DNA of 43,053 bases from Rhizobium sp. AC27/96 (GCF_001692325.1 NZ_LXKN01000033.1:1-43053); one strand, 5' to 3'; shown: positions 1-7,825, numbered from the stretch's first letter. Numbers and translations: made by a program. The notes: generated by a model not told the origin, from the sequence alone.

Positions 1-1
1 G

Positions 2-169
2 ATCGGCATCGGCGTCATGGGCGGCATGATCTCCGCCACCGTCCTCGGCGTCTTCTTCATCCCGCTGCTCTTCGTCTCCGTGCGCCGAATCTTCAAGGGG
101 AAGAAGACGCCAGAGGCTACAAACCAACAGTCGGAGATTGTTGCTGCGACCCCCGATATCGCGCAGTGA
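2..169 (+). CDS. RND efflux pump inner-membrane subunit, C-terminal end (partial)
   Basis: The gene enters from the left edge; only the last 55 codons are present, ending at TGA 167-169. The visible part reads as the last transmembrane helix of an AcrB/MexB-type (HAE1) pump: a glycine-rich stretch with GVMGGMISATVLGVFFIPLL, then a basic cytoplasmic segment (RRIFKGKK) and a polar tail. In this family the protein is the proton-driven trimeric transporter of a tripartite drug or solvent efflux complex. The substrate cannot be inferred from this fragment. A strong hairpin follows the stop codon. The family call rests on the typical final helix only. Confidence 0.75.
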   Translation: MGIGVMGGMISATVLGVFFIPLLFVSVRRIFKGKKTPEATNQQSEIVAATPDIAQ

Positions 170-178
170 CAATTCGGT

Positions 179-208
179 CGCCGGCGCAGCAACATTGCTG
201 CGCCGGCG
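179..208 (+). terminator. Strong hairpin after the RND gene
   Basis: A perfect 14-bp inverted repeat (arms CGCCGGCGCAGCAA and TTGCTGCGCCGGCG) starts 10 nt after the RND stop codon. There is no T-run, so it may be an mRNA-stabilising 3' hairpin rather than a classical intrinsic terminator. It sits between the end of the RND gene and the end of the convergent phosphoesterase gene and could serve both. Confidence 0.6.
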
Positions 209-257
209 CGAAGGACATGGATGGCTCTGGGGGCGTCGAACTATCTTGGAACGAAGC

Positions 258-1025
258 CTAAGTTCTGGCCAGGGATACCACCCGGGTTCCAATCTCGGTG
301 CCGTCTATCTCCAGGATGCGATAGCCGGATGTTCCCGTATCGACGCGAAGCTCATTGGACTGTTTGACAATCTGATAGGAAACCGCCGGCGTGGTGAATT
401 GGCGGATATTGGCGTCGCTGAGATCGTCGATCATGTGATAATGGCCGCAAAATACCGATATCTCGCAATTGAAGCCAAGCAGTAGCGACCGGGCTTCATC
501 CCGGTCGCGCAGGGCAGCGCCGGCTTGATCCACGGGCGTGTCGATCGTCAGGATCGGATGGTGCACGAAGAGTATGGCCTTGCCCACGCCATCCAGCTCG
601 CTTGCGAGCCACGCACGCTGGCCAGCGCCCAGCTCGTTAGCGGACGAGTCGAGGAAGATGTGCTTCAGATCTCCGTCGGTATGTGAGAAACACAGCTTTC
701 CGCTCACGGCATTGTCGCCGGCGTTCCAATATTGCGTGACATCGGCATAGTCATCGTGGTTGCCGAGGATGACGCTTACAGCGAAATCATACTCCTTCAG
801 AAGCGCGAAGAAGCCTCGAACCGATTGCGCCGTGCCGATGTCGCCGCCAAAGACCACGCTCGAGACACCCTTGGCCGCAATGTCATCGAGGACCAGCCGC
901 AGGCGGTCCTCGTGTTCTTTGGGCGCATTGTCGTAGCGCATCTTGCTGCCGGCTATTTCACTCTTCATGACCAGCTTCTGGCCGAGATGGGTATCGGTGA
1001 AATAGGCAATCGTGGTCTTCGTCAT
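258..1025 (-). CDS. Metallophosphoesterase (calcineurin-like)
   Basis: A 255-residue calcineurin-like phosphoesterase with the full set of metal-binding motifs: D11-T-H13, G61-D62, GNHD around 88-91, HH at 155-156 and GHYH at 194-197. This fold holds two metal ions and cleaves phosphomonoesters or diesters; the closest well-known relatives are the class III cyclic-nucleotide and glycerophosphodiester enzymes (CpdA/GpdQ type). No signal peptide, so it is probably cytoplasmic. It is transcribed divergently from the ArsR-type regulator at 1154, with about 130 bp between them. The true substrate is not predictable. A second, different metallophosphoesterase lies at 6956. Confidence 0.85.
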   Translation of the reverse strand: MTKTTIAYFTDTHLGQKLVMKSEIAGSKMRYDNAPKEHEDRLRLVLDDIAAKGVSSVVFGGDIGTAQSVRGFFALLKEYDFAVSVILGNHDDYADVTQYWNAGDNAVSGKLCFSHTDGDLKHIFLDSSANELGAGQRAWLASELDGVGKAILFVHHPILTIDTPVDQAGAALRDRDEARSLLLGFNCEISVFCGHYHMIDDLSDANIRQFTTPAVSYQIVKQSNELRVDTGTSGYRILEIDGTEIGTRVVSLART

Positions 1026-1081
1026 TTACTGGCTCCATGGCATGCATCCACCACCGCACCTTAGCGTGCTGGCCGGAAGGG

Positions 1082-1105
1082 ATGTTTCGATGCGTGTCGA
1101 AACAT
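1082..1105. promoter_or_regulatory. Palindromic operator, probably for the ArsR-type regulator
   Basis: Perfect 9-bp arms ATGTTTCGA and TCGAAACAT are separated by 6 nt, 49 bp before the start codon of the ArsR-type gene. A TATTCT box follows at about 1123-1128, so a bound repressor would cover the promoter. ArsR-family dimers typically bind such 8-12 bp dyads and repress their own genes; binding here is inference. The site is also upstream of the divergent metallophosphoesterase and could control it. Confidence 0.55.
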
Positions 1106-1153
1106 GCGAACATCTTTCGTGCTATTCTCGGCCTGAAACAGGGAGCCAGACAC

Positions 1154-1936
1154 ATGGGTTCGCAGCCGAACATCGCCTCCGCAGCTGCTTTGATTGCCGA
1201 TCCTGCCCGAGCCATGATGCTCGTGGCTCTGCTTGATGGTCGAGCGAGACCGGCCGGGGAGCTCGCCTATTGTGCAGGCGTGACTGCGCAGACGGCCAGC
1301 TCCCATCTCGGCAAGCTGTTGGCGGGCGGCCTGCTGGCGGTCGAAACCGAGGGAAGGCATCGTTATTATCGCCTTGCCGGCCCGCATGTCGCGCTGGCGC
1401 TCGAAAACCTCGCGTCGATAGGTCCGGTCGAAATCGTGCGCAGGAAGGCGTTGACGCGTGAGGCGCAGAAACTGCAATTCGCCCGCTGCTGCTACGATCA
1501 TCTGGCGGGTCGCCTCGGCGTCGCGGTTACGAAGGGACTGCTTGATAAGGGATGTCTCTTGGCCACTGACAACAAGCGGTTCGAAGTTACCTCGGTCGGT
1601 GCCGAGTGGTTTGCAGGCATCGGTCTTGACGTCGCGAAAATCAAACCCGCCCGCGCGGGACTTGCCCGCCAGTGCCTCGATTGGACGGAGCGGCAGCATC
1701 ATCTCGCCGGTCCGCTTGGCGTGCAATTCACCCATCTGCTCTGTACGGAGGGATGGATACGGCGGGAAAAAGCGTCGCGCAGTGTCGAGGTGACGCCGAA
1801 GGGCTGGCGGAATTTCAAAGAGCATTTCGGCATCGAGGAGCGAGTGTTGATGGAGCCGGTTCCATTGGACGCGCCGGCTCAACGCTCGCTCGCCTCTCAA
1901 TCCCTTGAAAACAATCGCAGCCACGGGCCCAGGTGA
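1154..1936 (+). CDS. ArsR-family winged-helix transcriptional regulator
   Basis: A 260-residue regulator. Residues 1-80 form an ArsR-type winged helix: the helix-turn-helix around ELAYCAGVTAQTASSHLGKL (36-55) is followed by the wing EGRHRYYRL. The remaining 180 residues are far longer than in classical 100-residue ArsR proteins and match the long ArsR subclass with a C-terminal domain of unknown ligand. No CxCxxC-type metal site is visible. I chose ATG 1154 because the reading frame before it runs through the operator palindrome. The 3' end overlaps the convergent small membrane gene by 40 nt. Likely autoregulated; it may also control the DUF899 pair. Confidence 0.82.
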   Translation: MGSQPNIASAAALIADPARAMMLVALLDGRARPAGELAYCAGVTAQTASSHLGKLLAGGLLAVETEGRHRYYRLAGPHVALALENLASIGPVEIVRRKALTREAQKLQFARCCYDHLAGRLGVAVTKGLLDKGCLLATDNKRFEVTSVGAEWFAGIGLDVAKIKPARAGLARQCLDWTERQHHLAGPLGVQFTHLLCTEGWIRREKASRSVEVTPKGWRNFKEHFGIEERVLMEPVPLDAPAQRSLASQSLENNRSHGPR

Positions 1937-2157
1937 AACAGGCTCATCAACAGATACATCGGCACCATGCCGCCTAGCATCGAGCCGCCCTGCGCCGAGC
2001 ACATCATGTCGGCCGCGGGATCGTGTGCCGTGAGCAATGCCATGCCGGCAAAGACGGGCGCTGCGGCGAGTTGAAGCCAGCGAGCGGCGCTTACTGATTG
2101 AAGCAGGCCGGCGGCATGCGCGCCGGCCCTTGCACGTGTTTCGGACAATCTGGACAT
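1897..2157 (-). CDS. Small membrane protein coupled to the DUF899 gene
   Basis: An 86-residue protein whose start codon overlaps the stop of the DUF899 gene in an ATGA (2154-2157), which fixes this start rather than the longer frame to 2250. Two hydrophobic segments are visible, around residues 22-38 (LQLAAAPVFAGMALL) and 52-75 (MLGGMVPMYLLMSLFHLGPW), suggesting two transmembrane helices. Between them is an acidic/Cys stretch (HDPAADMMCSAQGG). I do not recognise a family. The tight coupling suggests it works with the DUF899 protein or is made in stoichiometric amounts. Its 3' end overlaps the convergent ArsR-type gene by 40 nt. Confidence 0.7.
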   Translation of the reverse strand: MSRLSETRARAGAHAAGLLQSVSAARWLQLAAAPVFAGMALLTAHDPAADMMCSAQGGSMLGGMVPMYLLMSLFHLGPWLRLFSRD

Positions 2158-2954
2158 CAGGCCACTCCGTAGCGATCGTGATGGCGCCACCAGACACCTG
2201 TTTCGTTGCGGCCGAGCGGTGCCCGGTCGAGCCATTGATACATGCCCCAAAGGCCGTCGAGCCCGCGGGCATAGGATGAATAGGTGTGATAGATTTCACC
2301 GTCCTGGATCGCGAAGGCGCTAACGCCCGGCCGGTCGCGCGTATAGGTTGCGACATCCGTTCCCGTCATCGAGGCGATCTGGGCGACGGGGCCTTCGCTG
2401 CCGCGCAGCTCCCATTGCTGCACCGTCTTGCCGGCCAGCGGCTCGGGCATTGGCGGCTCGCGGCGGTAGTTGTATTCGATGCTGCCGTCGCGTTGTTCTT
2501 CCGGCGTGAACCAGACATTGAAGTCGTGATTGAAATCGCTGTCTGCCGACGAAGCCCAGTCGAAGGTCCAGCCCATGCGGTTTTTGAATTCCTGCAGTTT
2601 TTCGAGCGGTGCCCGGGAGACTGCTGAAAAGGCGACGTCATGGTTTTCGAGATGGACGGCAATGCCGTCGAAACCGTCGGCAATCGACGAGCACGATGGG
2701 CAGCCGGCCGTATACTCCGGGCCGAACATGAAGTGATAGACGAGAAGCTGCGAACGTCCCTTGAAGAGCGCCGAGAGCGGAACCGTCCCCTCTTCGGTCT
2801 CGAGCCGATAGTCCTTCTCTACCCTGACCCAAGGCAATTCCCGGCGGTGTTCGGCAATTTCATCGCTGCGCCGTGTCAGCTCCTTTTCCTGCTCCAGCAG
2901 GGAAAGCCGGGCCGAAAGCCACTCCTTGCGCGCTCCTGTCCTGTGCGTTGTCAT
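2157..2954 (-). CDS. DUF899 family protein (thioredoxin-like)
   Basis: A 265-residue protein of the DUF899 family. Recognisable blocks are the N-terminal ARLSLLEQEKELTRRSDE helix, VEKDYRLETEEG, LLVYHFMFGPEY and the cysteine motif GCPSCSSIADGF (about residues 93-104), which lies where a thioredoxin-fold protein has its active site. The family is widespread in bacteria and regarded as thioredoxin-like, but its reaction is unknown. The last base triplet overlaps the start of the small membrane gene (ATGA). Upstream, about 120 bp separate it from the divergent regulator at 3074. No signal peptide. Confidence 0.85.
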   Translation of the reverse strand: MTTHRTGARKEWLSARLSLLEQEKELTRRSDEIAEHRRELPWVRVEKDYRLETEEGTVPLSALFKGRSQLLVYHFMFGPEYTAGCPSCSSIADGFDGIAVHLENHDVAFSAVSRAPLEKLQEFKNRMGWTFDWASSADSDFNHDFNVWFTPEEQRDGSIEYNYRREPPMPEPLAGKTVQQWELRGSEGPVAQIASMTGTDVATYTRDRPGVSAFAIQDGEIYHTYSSYARGLDGLWGMYQWLDRAPLGRNETGVWWRHHDRYGVA

Positions 2955-3073
2955 GGATCTTCTCCTTCGTCTGCGGGTTGGGTTACGGCGGGGGCAGCAT
3001 CTTGCCGCCCGATGAGGAATAACTTACCGCTAGGGGTCGGACGGGTGGGAGTTACAAGTGTGACGGGATTTCG

Positions 3074-4294
3074 ATGGACTCGCTGATCGTCGCGGCCGCA
3101 CAGGCGCTTGCATCAGGCGATGCGCTGGGAGCCATGAAGCGCGTGGCGCTGCGCGACGATGCTCCGGCGCTGGCGCTTCGCGGCATTGCCATGGCCCAGC
3201 TCGGTGATTTTGACCGGGCCAAGGCGCTGCTGAAGAGTGCCGCGCGTGCTTTCGGCCCCCGCGAGACCGTAGCCCGTGCCCGTTGCATCGTGGCCGAAGC
3301 GGAGATTGCCCTCGTCTCGCGCGATCTCGGCTGGCCCGAAAAAGTGCTGGAGACGGCGCGCGCCGTTCTCGACAGGCATGGCGATCGCATCAATGCCGCC
3401 CATGCCCGCAACCTGCAGATCCGCCGCCTGCTGCTTGTCGGCCATCTCGACGAAGCAGAGCGGCTGGTCGCCAAGTTTGACTCCTCACCGCTACCGCCGG
3501 CTGCAAGGGCAAGCCATGAGCTCGCGGTTGCCGGCATTGCCATCCGCCGCATTCGCACAGCGCCGGCCCGTGCTGCTCTGGTGCGTGCAGCCGAAGCGGC
3601 GCGGAAGGCCGGTATTCCGGCCCTCAGCGTCGAAGTACGCGACGCAACGCATGCTCTCGAGGTGCCAGTCGCGCGGTTGCTTACGAGGGGCACGGAACGT
3701 TTGCTGTCACTCGGCGAGGTGGAGGTGCTATTATCGTCCGGCGCATTGGTCGTCGACGCCAGCCGCAACGTCGTGCGCCGCGGCAATGACATCGTTTCCT
3801 TGGCAAGCCGGCCGGTTCTATTTGCGCTGGCGCGCGTGCTCGCCGAAGCGGCCCCGGCCGATGCATCGCGCGAGACGCTGCTCTCCCATGCCTTCCGTGC
3901 CCGTCACGCCGACGAATCCCACAGGGCGCGGTTGAGGGTCGAGATCGGGAGGCTGCGTGCAGCGCTGGAGCCGCTGGCCGATATCGGCGCGACGGCGCGC
4001 GGCTTTGCACTGACCGCGCATGGGAAACGCGATATCGTGGTGCTGGCGCCACCCATAGAGGCGGAGCATGCACCGGTACTGGCCTTGCTGGCGGATGGCG
4101 AGGCCTGGTCAAGCTCGGCGCTGGCGATTGCACTTGGGATAAGCCCGCGCACGGTGCAGCGCGCGCTTGATGGCTTAGCGAACAGCGGCAAGGTGCAAGG
4201 TGTTGGCAATGGCCGCGCCCGCCGCTGGATGATGCCGCCGGTCGTCGGCTTCCCGACGACATTGTTACTCCCGGGACCTCTGCCGAGCGACTAG
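3074..4294 (+). CDS. Helix-turn-helix regulator with helical (TPR-like) N-terminal region
   Basis: A 406-residue protein. The first 200 residues are alanine- and leucine-rich helices with a TPR-like rhythm (ALRGIAMAQLGDFDRAKALLK, about 33-53). The middle resembles an OmpR/SARP-type winged-helix region (about 220-330, with SHRARLRVEIGRLRAAL). The C-terminal part holds a second helix-turn-helix (about 350-380, ALAIALGISPRTVQRALDGL). ATG 3074 follows a GGGA box at 6 nt. The beta-propeller gene starts 46 nt after the stop, so the two are probably one unit. I infer a transcriptional regulator; its targets are unknown. Confidence 0.7.
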   Translation: MDSLIVAAAQALASGDALGAMKRVALRDDAPALALRGIAMAQLGDFDRAKALLKSAARAFGPRETVARARCIVAEAEIALVSRDLGWPEKVLETARAVLDRHGDRINAAHARNLQIRRLLLVGHLDEAERLVAKFDSSPLPPAARASHELAVAGIAIRRIRTAPARAALVRAAEAARKAGIPALSVEVRDATHALEVPVARLLTRGTERLLSLGEVEVLLSSGALVVDASRNVVRRGNDIVSLASRPVLFALARVLAEAAPADASRETLLSHAFRARHADESHRARLRVEIGRLRAALEPLADIGATARGFALTAHGKRDIVVLAPPIEAEHAPVLALLADGEAWSSSALAIALGISPRTVQRALDGLANSGKVQGVGNGRARRWMMPPVVGFPTTLLLPGPLPSD

Positions 4295-4340
4295 GATTGG
4301 GCCATCGAATTCAACAGCTTCTGAGTGGAGGATGGATACA

Positions 4341-4973
4341 ATGAAAAAGTCTCAAGCCGAGGTCATTCGCGAATATGGCCCCTTCGACAATGCGCCCCGC
4401 GTCAATGGCGTCACCTTCGATGGCCGGCACGTCTGGTTCGCCTCCGGCGAAAAGCTGCATGCCCTTGACCCGGAAACCGGTGCGCAACTGCGCTCGATCG
4501 ACGTCGCCTCGCATGCAGGCACTGCTTTCGATGGGCGCTATCTCTATCAGATCGCCGAAGACCGGATCCACAAGCTCGACCCGGAAACCGGAAAGATAGT
4601 CTCGACCATTCCTGCGCCCGGCAATGGCGGCGATTCAGGCCTCGCCTGGTGCGAGGGCAGCCTGTGGGTCGGCCAGCATCGCGGCCGCAAGATCATCGAG
4701 ATCGATCCCGACACCGGCGCTATCAGGCGCACAATCGAATCCAACCGCATTGTCACTGGTGTTACATGGGTCGATGGCGAGTTGTGGCATGGCACCTGGG
4801 AGGGCGATGAAAGCGATGTCCGCCGCATCGATCCTGTCACCGGCGAAGTACTGGAGCGGTTGGAAATGCCCGAAGGTGCCGGCGTTTCAGGCTTGGAATC
4901 CAACGGCGGGGATCGCTTCTTCGCCGGTGGCGGCGGCAGCGGCAAGGTGCGGGCAATCCGCCGTCCACGCTGA
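4341..4973 (+). CDS. Beta-propeller protein (glutamine cyclotransferase/YncE-like fold)
   Basis: A 210-residue protein made of repeated propeller blades: each repeat has the pattern D-P-x-T-G followed by a short strand (LDPETGAQL, LDPETGKIV, IDPDTGAIR, IDPVTGEVL), alternating with W-x-x-G strands (HVWFASG, SLWVGQ, ELWHGT). This pattern is seen in glutamine cyclotransferase-like and NHL/PQQ-type propellers. There is no signal peptide. I prefer ATG 4341 over ATG 4332 because the GGAGG box directly abuts 4332 but sits 9 nt from 4341. It follows the regulator at 3074 by 46 nt. Catalytic activity is unproven; it may simply bind a ligand. Confidence 0.72.
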   Translation: MKKSQAEVIREYGPFDNAPRVNGVTFDGRHVWFASGEKLHALDPETGAQLRSIDVASHAGTAFDGRYLYQIAEDRIHKLDPETGKIVSTIPAPGNGGDSGLAWCEGSLWVGQHRGRKIIEIDPDTGAIRRTIESNRIVTGVTWVDGELWHGTWEGDESDVRRIDPVTGEVLERLEMPEGAGVSGLESNGGDRFFAGGGGSGKVRAIRRPR

Positions 4974-5063
4974 AGCAGCCTTGGGGTGACCTGCTGGAGA
5001 ACGCAAAGTCTTTCCTGCCACAAGCTGCATGAGGCTCGACAAGGGTTGGTCGTGGTCTTTCAC

Positions 5064-5945
5064 TCAAACGCGTTTTGTCGAGAGCACGTCGAATGTCTTT
5101 GCGATGGTCTGGGTGGCCCGCTCATAGTCGGCAAGGGCAAGACAGGCGATGAGGGCGTCGACGATGGCGAGCTGTGCGATACGGCTGGTCATGGCCTCTG
5201 TGCGGAACTGGGTCTCGCGGGCGAGTGTGTTCAGGACGATATCGGTATGAGCTAAGAGGGGGGATTTGCCGAAATTGGTGATGGCGATGGTGGTTGCGCC
5301 GGCCTCCTTGGCAAGGCGCGTTGCCGTCAGGGTTTCCACCGTGCTGCCGGAATGGGAGATGGTGATGACGGCGGTCGAGGTGTCCGCCAGGGATCCGACA
5401 ATGGCCTGCACATGGCTGTCGACGCTTGCGCGGGAGAGAATGCCGATGCGCAGCAGACGATAATTCATGTCCTCGGCGATCGGAGCGGCGCTGCCGATCC
5501 CGAACACCTCGACGCGGCTTGCCTTGCGGATGGCGTCGACCGCGCGCGATAGGGCAGCAATGTCGAGGGCCTTTTGCGTGTCTTGAAGCGCCTGCAGGTC
5601 GGACTGAAATACTTTCTCGACGACCGAGGCGATGTTGTCACTCGGGGTCAGGTCCTCATGGATGAACTGGACCGGCTGAACGAGATCGCGGGCGAGCGAG
5701 ATCTTGATCTGCTGAAAGCCCCTGGCGCCTATCGTCTGACAGAAGCCAATGACGCTCCCCTCGCTGGCACCGGCCTTTTCGGCGACTTCCGTGACGGACA
5801 TATGGATCACGTCCGAGGCGTGCTGCGTGATGAAGTCGGCAATCCGGCCGGCCGTCGGCGCCAGATCCTTGCGCACCGCGCGGATACGATCGATGACGCC
5901 GGAAAACTCCTGCGTGCTGGGTGCCTTGTCTCGTTCCACCGCCAT
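5064..5945 (-). CDS. MurR/RpiR-family transcriptional regulator
   Basis: A 293-residue RpiR-type regulator. The N-terminal helix-turn-helix spans about 15-90 (VTEVAEKAGASEGSVIGFCQ), and the sugar isomerase (SIS) domain about 145-270, with the phosphosugar-binding loops FGIGSAAP and ISHSGSTVET. Family members sense phosphorylated sugars and repress or activate nearby catabolic operons. Here the neighbours are a HAD phosphatase and a metallophosphoesterase plus ABC importer, which fits a phosphorylated effector. The upstream region is occupied by a RIME-like repeat beginning 25 bp from the start codon. Confidence 0.9.
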   Translation of the reverse strand: MAVERDKAPSTQEFSGVIDRIRAVRKDLAPTAGRIADFITQHASDVIHMSVTEVAEKAGASEGSVIGFCQTIGARGFQQIKISLARDLVQPVQFIHEDLTPSDNIASVVEKVFQSDLQALQDTQKALDIAALSRAVDAIRKASRVEVFGIGSAAPIAEDMNYRLLRIGILSRASVDSHVQAIVGSLADTSTAVITISHSGSTVETLTATRLAKEAGATTIAITNFGKSPLLAHTDIVLNTLARETQFRTEAMTSRIAQLAIVDALIACLALADYERATQTIAKTFDVLSTKRV

Positions 5946-5969
5946 GCGAAAACTACCTCACCTTATCTT

Positions 5970-6072
5970 GGAGCATGTCCGTTCTAAATGGAGAGACGGA
6001 AATGCTCTATTCCTTTGCTTTCACACAATTCCCTATACAAAACGCTGCGCATTTTGCTGGAATTGTCCTAGA
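5970..6072 (+). repeat. RIME-like rhizobial palindromic intergenic repeat, copy 1
   Basis: About 103 bp containing an imperfect inverted repeat (GAGCATGTCCGT near 5971 against ACGGAAATGCTC near 5996-6007), then CTCTATTCCTTTG, a TTTCACACAATTCC stretch and the end GCTGGAATTGTCCTAGA. The same block recurs, reverse-complemented, at 24665-24771. From memory this matches the recurrent intergenic mosaic repeat family of Rhizobium and Sinorhizobium. It fills the space between the HAD gene and the RpiR gene, and the HAD stop codon (6068-6070) lies in its terminal bases. Confidence 0.7.
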
Positions 6073-6796
6073 CCACCGCAAGCTGCGGCGTATGTCTTAT
6101 GCTGCCATCATGCACCTGCCAGAAGCGCATGCCGAGGCGTCGGGCGCCTAGCCCATCGGTCTGGGGATTGTCGCCGATCATGACGGCATCGGAAAAGTCG
6201 ATGCCGAGGCGGCGGCATCCCATCTCGAACAGCGCCCGTTCCGGTTTGCCGATGACGGTGTAGTCGCGCGTGCCGGCGCAAGCAATGATGGCGGCGGCCA
6301 ATGCTCCGGTTTCCGGAACAGGCCGGCCGTCGGCGCCAGGGTGGCTGAGATCCGGCGCGGCGACGACAAGTCGAGCGCCATCCGCAAGTGCCGAGACCGC
6401 AGCTGCGAGTTTCGCATAGGAGAACTGCCGGTCGCGGGCAACGAGCACGACGTCCGGACGAGCGGCGTCCAGATAGAAGCCCTTGCGCCTTGCGTAAGAA
6501 CGAAGTGCCGGACTGGCAAGCAACAGCAAAGAGGCGCCGGGTTGCTCGGCAGCGATCCTGTCGATCGCGCTTGTTCCCGCGAGAATAATGCTGTCGGCAT
6601 CGACAGCAAGACCGATGGTCTGCAGCATCCTGGAAAGCTGAGCCGGCGTGTGTTCGGCGTTGTTGGAAACGAGAACGAACCGGCCGGCGACGGCATTCAG
6701 CAGCCACCGCGCGTCTTGCAAGACGGTTTGGCCGCTTATCAAAGTTCCATCGAGATCAATAAGATAACCTCTTGCATCGATATCGAGATCAGGCAC
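6068..6796 (-). CDS. HAD-IIA family hydrolase (NagD-like phosphatase)
   Basis: A 242-residue HAD phosphatase of subclass IIA. Motif I is D14-L-D16-G-T; motif II is SNN at 44-46; the conserved lysine is in GKPE (K184); motif III is GDNPQTD (208-214). The cap between motifs II and III is of the NagD type. Such enzymes remove phosphate from small molecules (nucleotides, sugar phosphates, glycerol phosphate). The gene is divergent from the phosphoesterase/ABC operon and on the same strand as the RpiR gene. Its stop codon falls in the end of the RIME-like repeat, so the extreme C-terminus (HTPQLAVV) may have been shaped by repeat insertion. Confidence 0.88.
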   Translation of the reverse strand: MPDLDIDARGYLIDLDGTLISGQTVLQDARWLLNAVAGRFVLVSNNAEHTPAQLSRMLQTIGLAVDADSIILAGTSAIDRIAAEQPGASLLLLASPALRSYARRKGFYLDAARPDVVLVARDRQFSYAKLAAAVSALADGARLVVAAPDLSHPGADGRPVPETGALAAAIIACAGTRDYTVIGKPERALFEMGCRRLGIDFSDAVMIGDNPQTDGLGARRLGMRFWQVHDGSIRHTPQLAVV

Positions 6797-6826
6797 GTCC
6801 GCTCCTCTGTTGTCATCGATATGTGA

Positions 6827-6843
6827 ATTGAGGAAAACTCAAT
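6827..6843. promoter_or_regulatory. Palindrome between divergent HAD gene and ABC operon
   Basis: ATTGAG and CTCAAT flank a 5-nt GAAAA spacer, a perfect 6-5-6 dyad. A third half-site ATTGAG lies at 6860-6865, so CTCAAT and ATTGAG also form a wider dyad. The position between two divergent genes makes it a natural operator candidate for the RpiR regulator at 5064; this is inference. Confidence 0.45.
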
Positions 6844-6955
6844 GTCAATGATAAATAATATTGAGATTAGTTCATGAAACTGTCATCGATCCAGCGTACT
6901 CCTGCTGTCGAAGACGGGGTCGAAAGCCCCAAACGACCAGCGCAGGAGCATCTCC

Positions 6956-7825
6956 ATGAAGATCGCAATCATCACCGATATCCATCACGGCCCCCAGTCT
7001 CACACGAAGGAAGCCGGTTGGGATGGCCTGCCTGTGGTGAGGCAGTTCATTGATCGTGCCATCGAGCGGAATGTCGATCTGGTCCTCGATCTCGGCGACC
7101 ACATCTCTGATACGACGTATGAAAACGACTATCGTTTCGCCTCGGAACTTGCCGCGATCTTCTCCACTTTTCCCGGCAAGCGCGTCCATGTGCTCGGCAA
7201 TCACGACGTCAACAATCTGAGCATTACCGATAATGAAGCGATCTTCGGTCAATCGATGCAGAGCAGCGTCCACGATCTCGGCGAATTCCGGCTGATCGCC
7301 TGGCAGCCGGACGTGAAGATCGACATGGAGACAGGTTTCAACAGCACCGGTGCTCATCTGGAATGGCTGGTGGAAGCTCTCAAGGCGGATGAGCGCTCAG
7401 CCATTATCGCGACACATGTCCCGCTCTCCGGCCATTCGCAGATCGGCAATTATTATTTCGAACGCAATGCCGGATATTCGACCTATCCCGACCATGCGGC
7501 TGTCCGCAAAGCGGTGGAGGAAACCGGTAATGCCGCACTCTGGCTCGCAGGCCATGTTCACTGGAACACCATCACCAATGTCGGCAACATCCAGCACGTG
7601 ACGATCCAGTCGCTGAGCGAGCGCTTTACCACCATGCCATTGACGGCAGCTGCCTATGCCGATCTCGAGATCAAGGATGGCGAGCTCACCATCGACGTCC
7701 ATGGCAACGATCCGTTCCACGTTCGCGTCCCCTTCCGTAAATCTGGCGAGCGCCCGTGGGTTGCGCCGATGCAGCCTTTCTCCGAGATCGATTGGGCGGA
7801 GAGAAGGAAGCAGGCTCGTGCTTGA
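6956..7825 (+). CDS. Metallophosphoesterase heading an ABC importer operon
   Basis: A 289-residue calcineurin-like phosphoesterase. Metal motifs: D8-x-H10, GDH at 47-49, GNHD at 81-84, H154 within ATHVPLSGH and GHVH at 199-202. ATG 6956 follows AGGAG at 8 nt. The stop overlaps the GTG start of the first permease (GTGCTTGA), so it is translationally coupled to the importer. This strongly suggests that the imported compound, or a product of it, carries a phosphate ester. No signal peptide, so the cleavage would be cytoplasmic. Sequence similarity to the enzyme at 258-1025 is limited to the shared motifs. Confidence 0.87.
   Translation: MKIAIITDIHHGPQSHTKEAGWDGLPVVRQFIDRAIERNVDLVLDLGDHISDTTYENDYRFASELAAIFSTFPGKRVHVLGNHDVNNLSITDNEAIFGQSMQSSVHDLGEFRLIAWQPDVKIDMETGFNSTGAHLEWLVEALKADERSAIIATHVPLSGHSQIGNYYFERNAGYSTYPDHAAVRKAVEETGNAALWLAGHVHWNTITNVGNIQHVTIQSLSERFTTMPLTAAAYADLEIKDGELTIDVHGNDPFHVRVPFRKSGERPWVAPMQPFSEIDWAERRKQARA

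Noticed and set aside
1061..2356. Long minus-strand frame opposite the ArsR-type gene
   Set aside because: It is the Arg/Ser-rich mirror of a well-supported gene and includes the operator dyad; no domain is visible.
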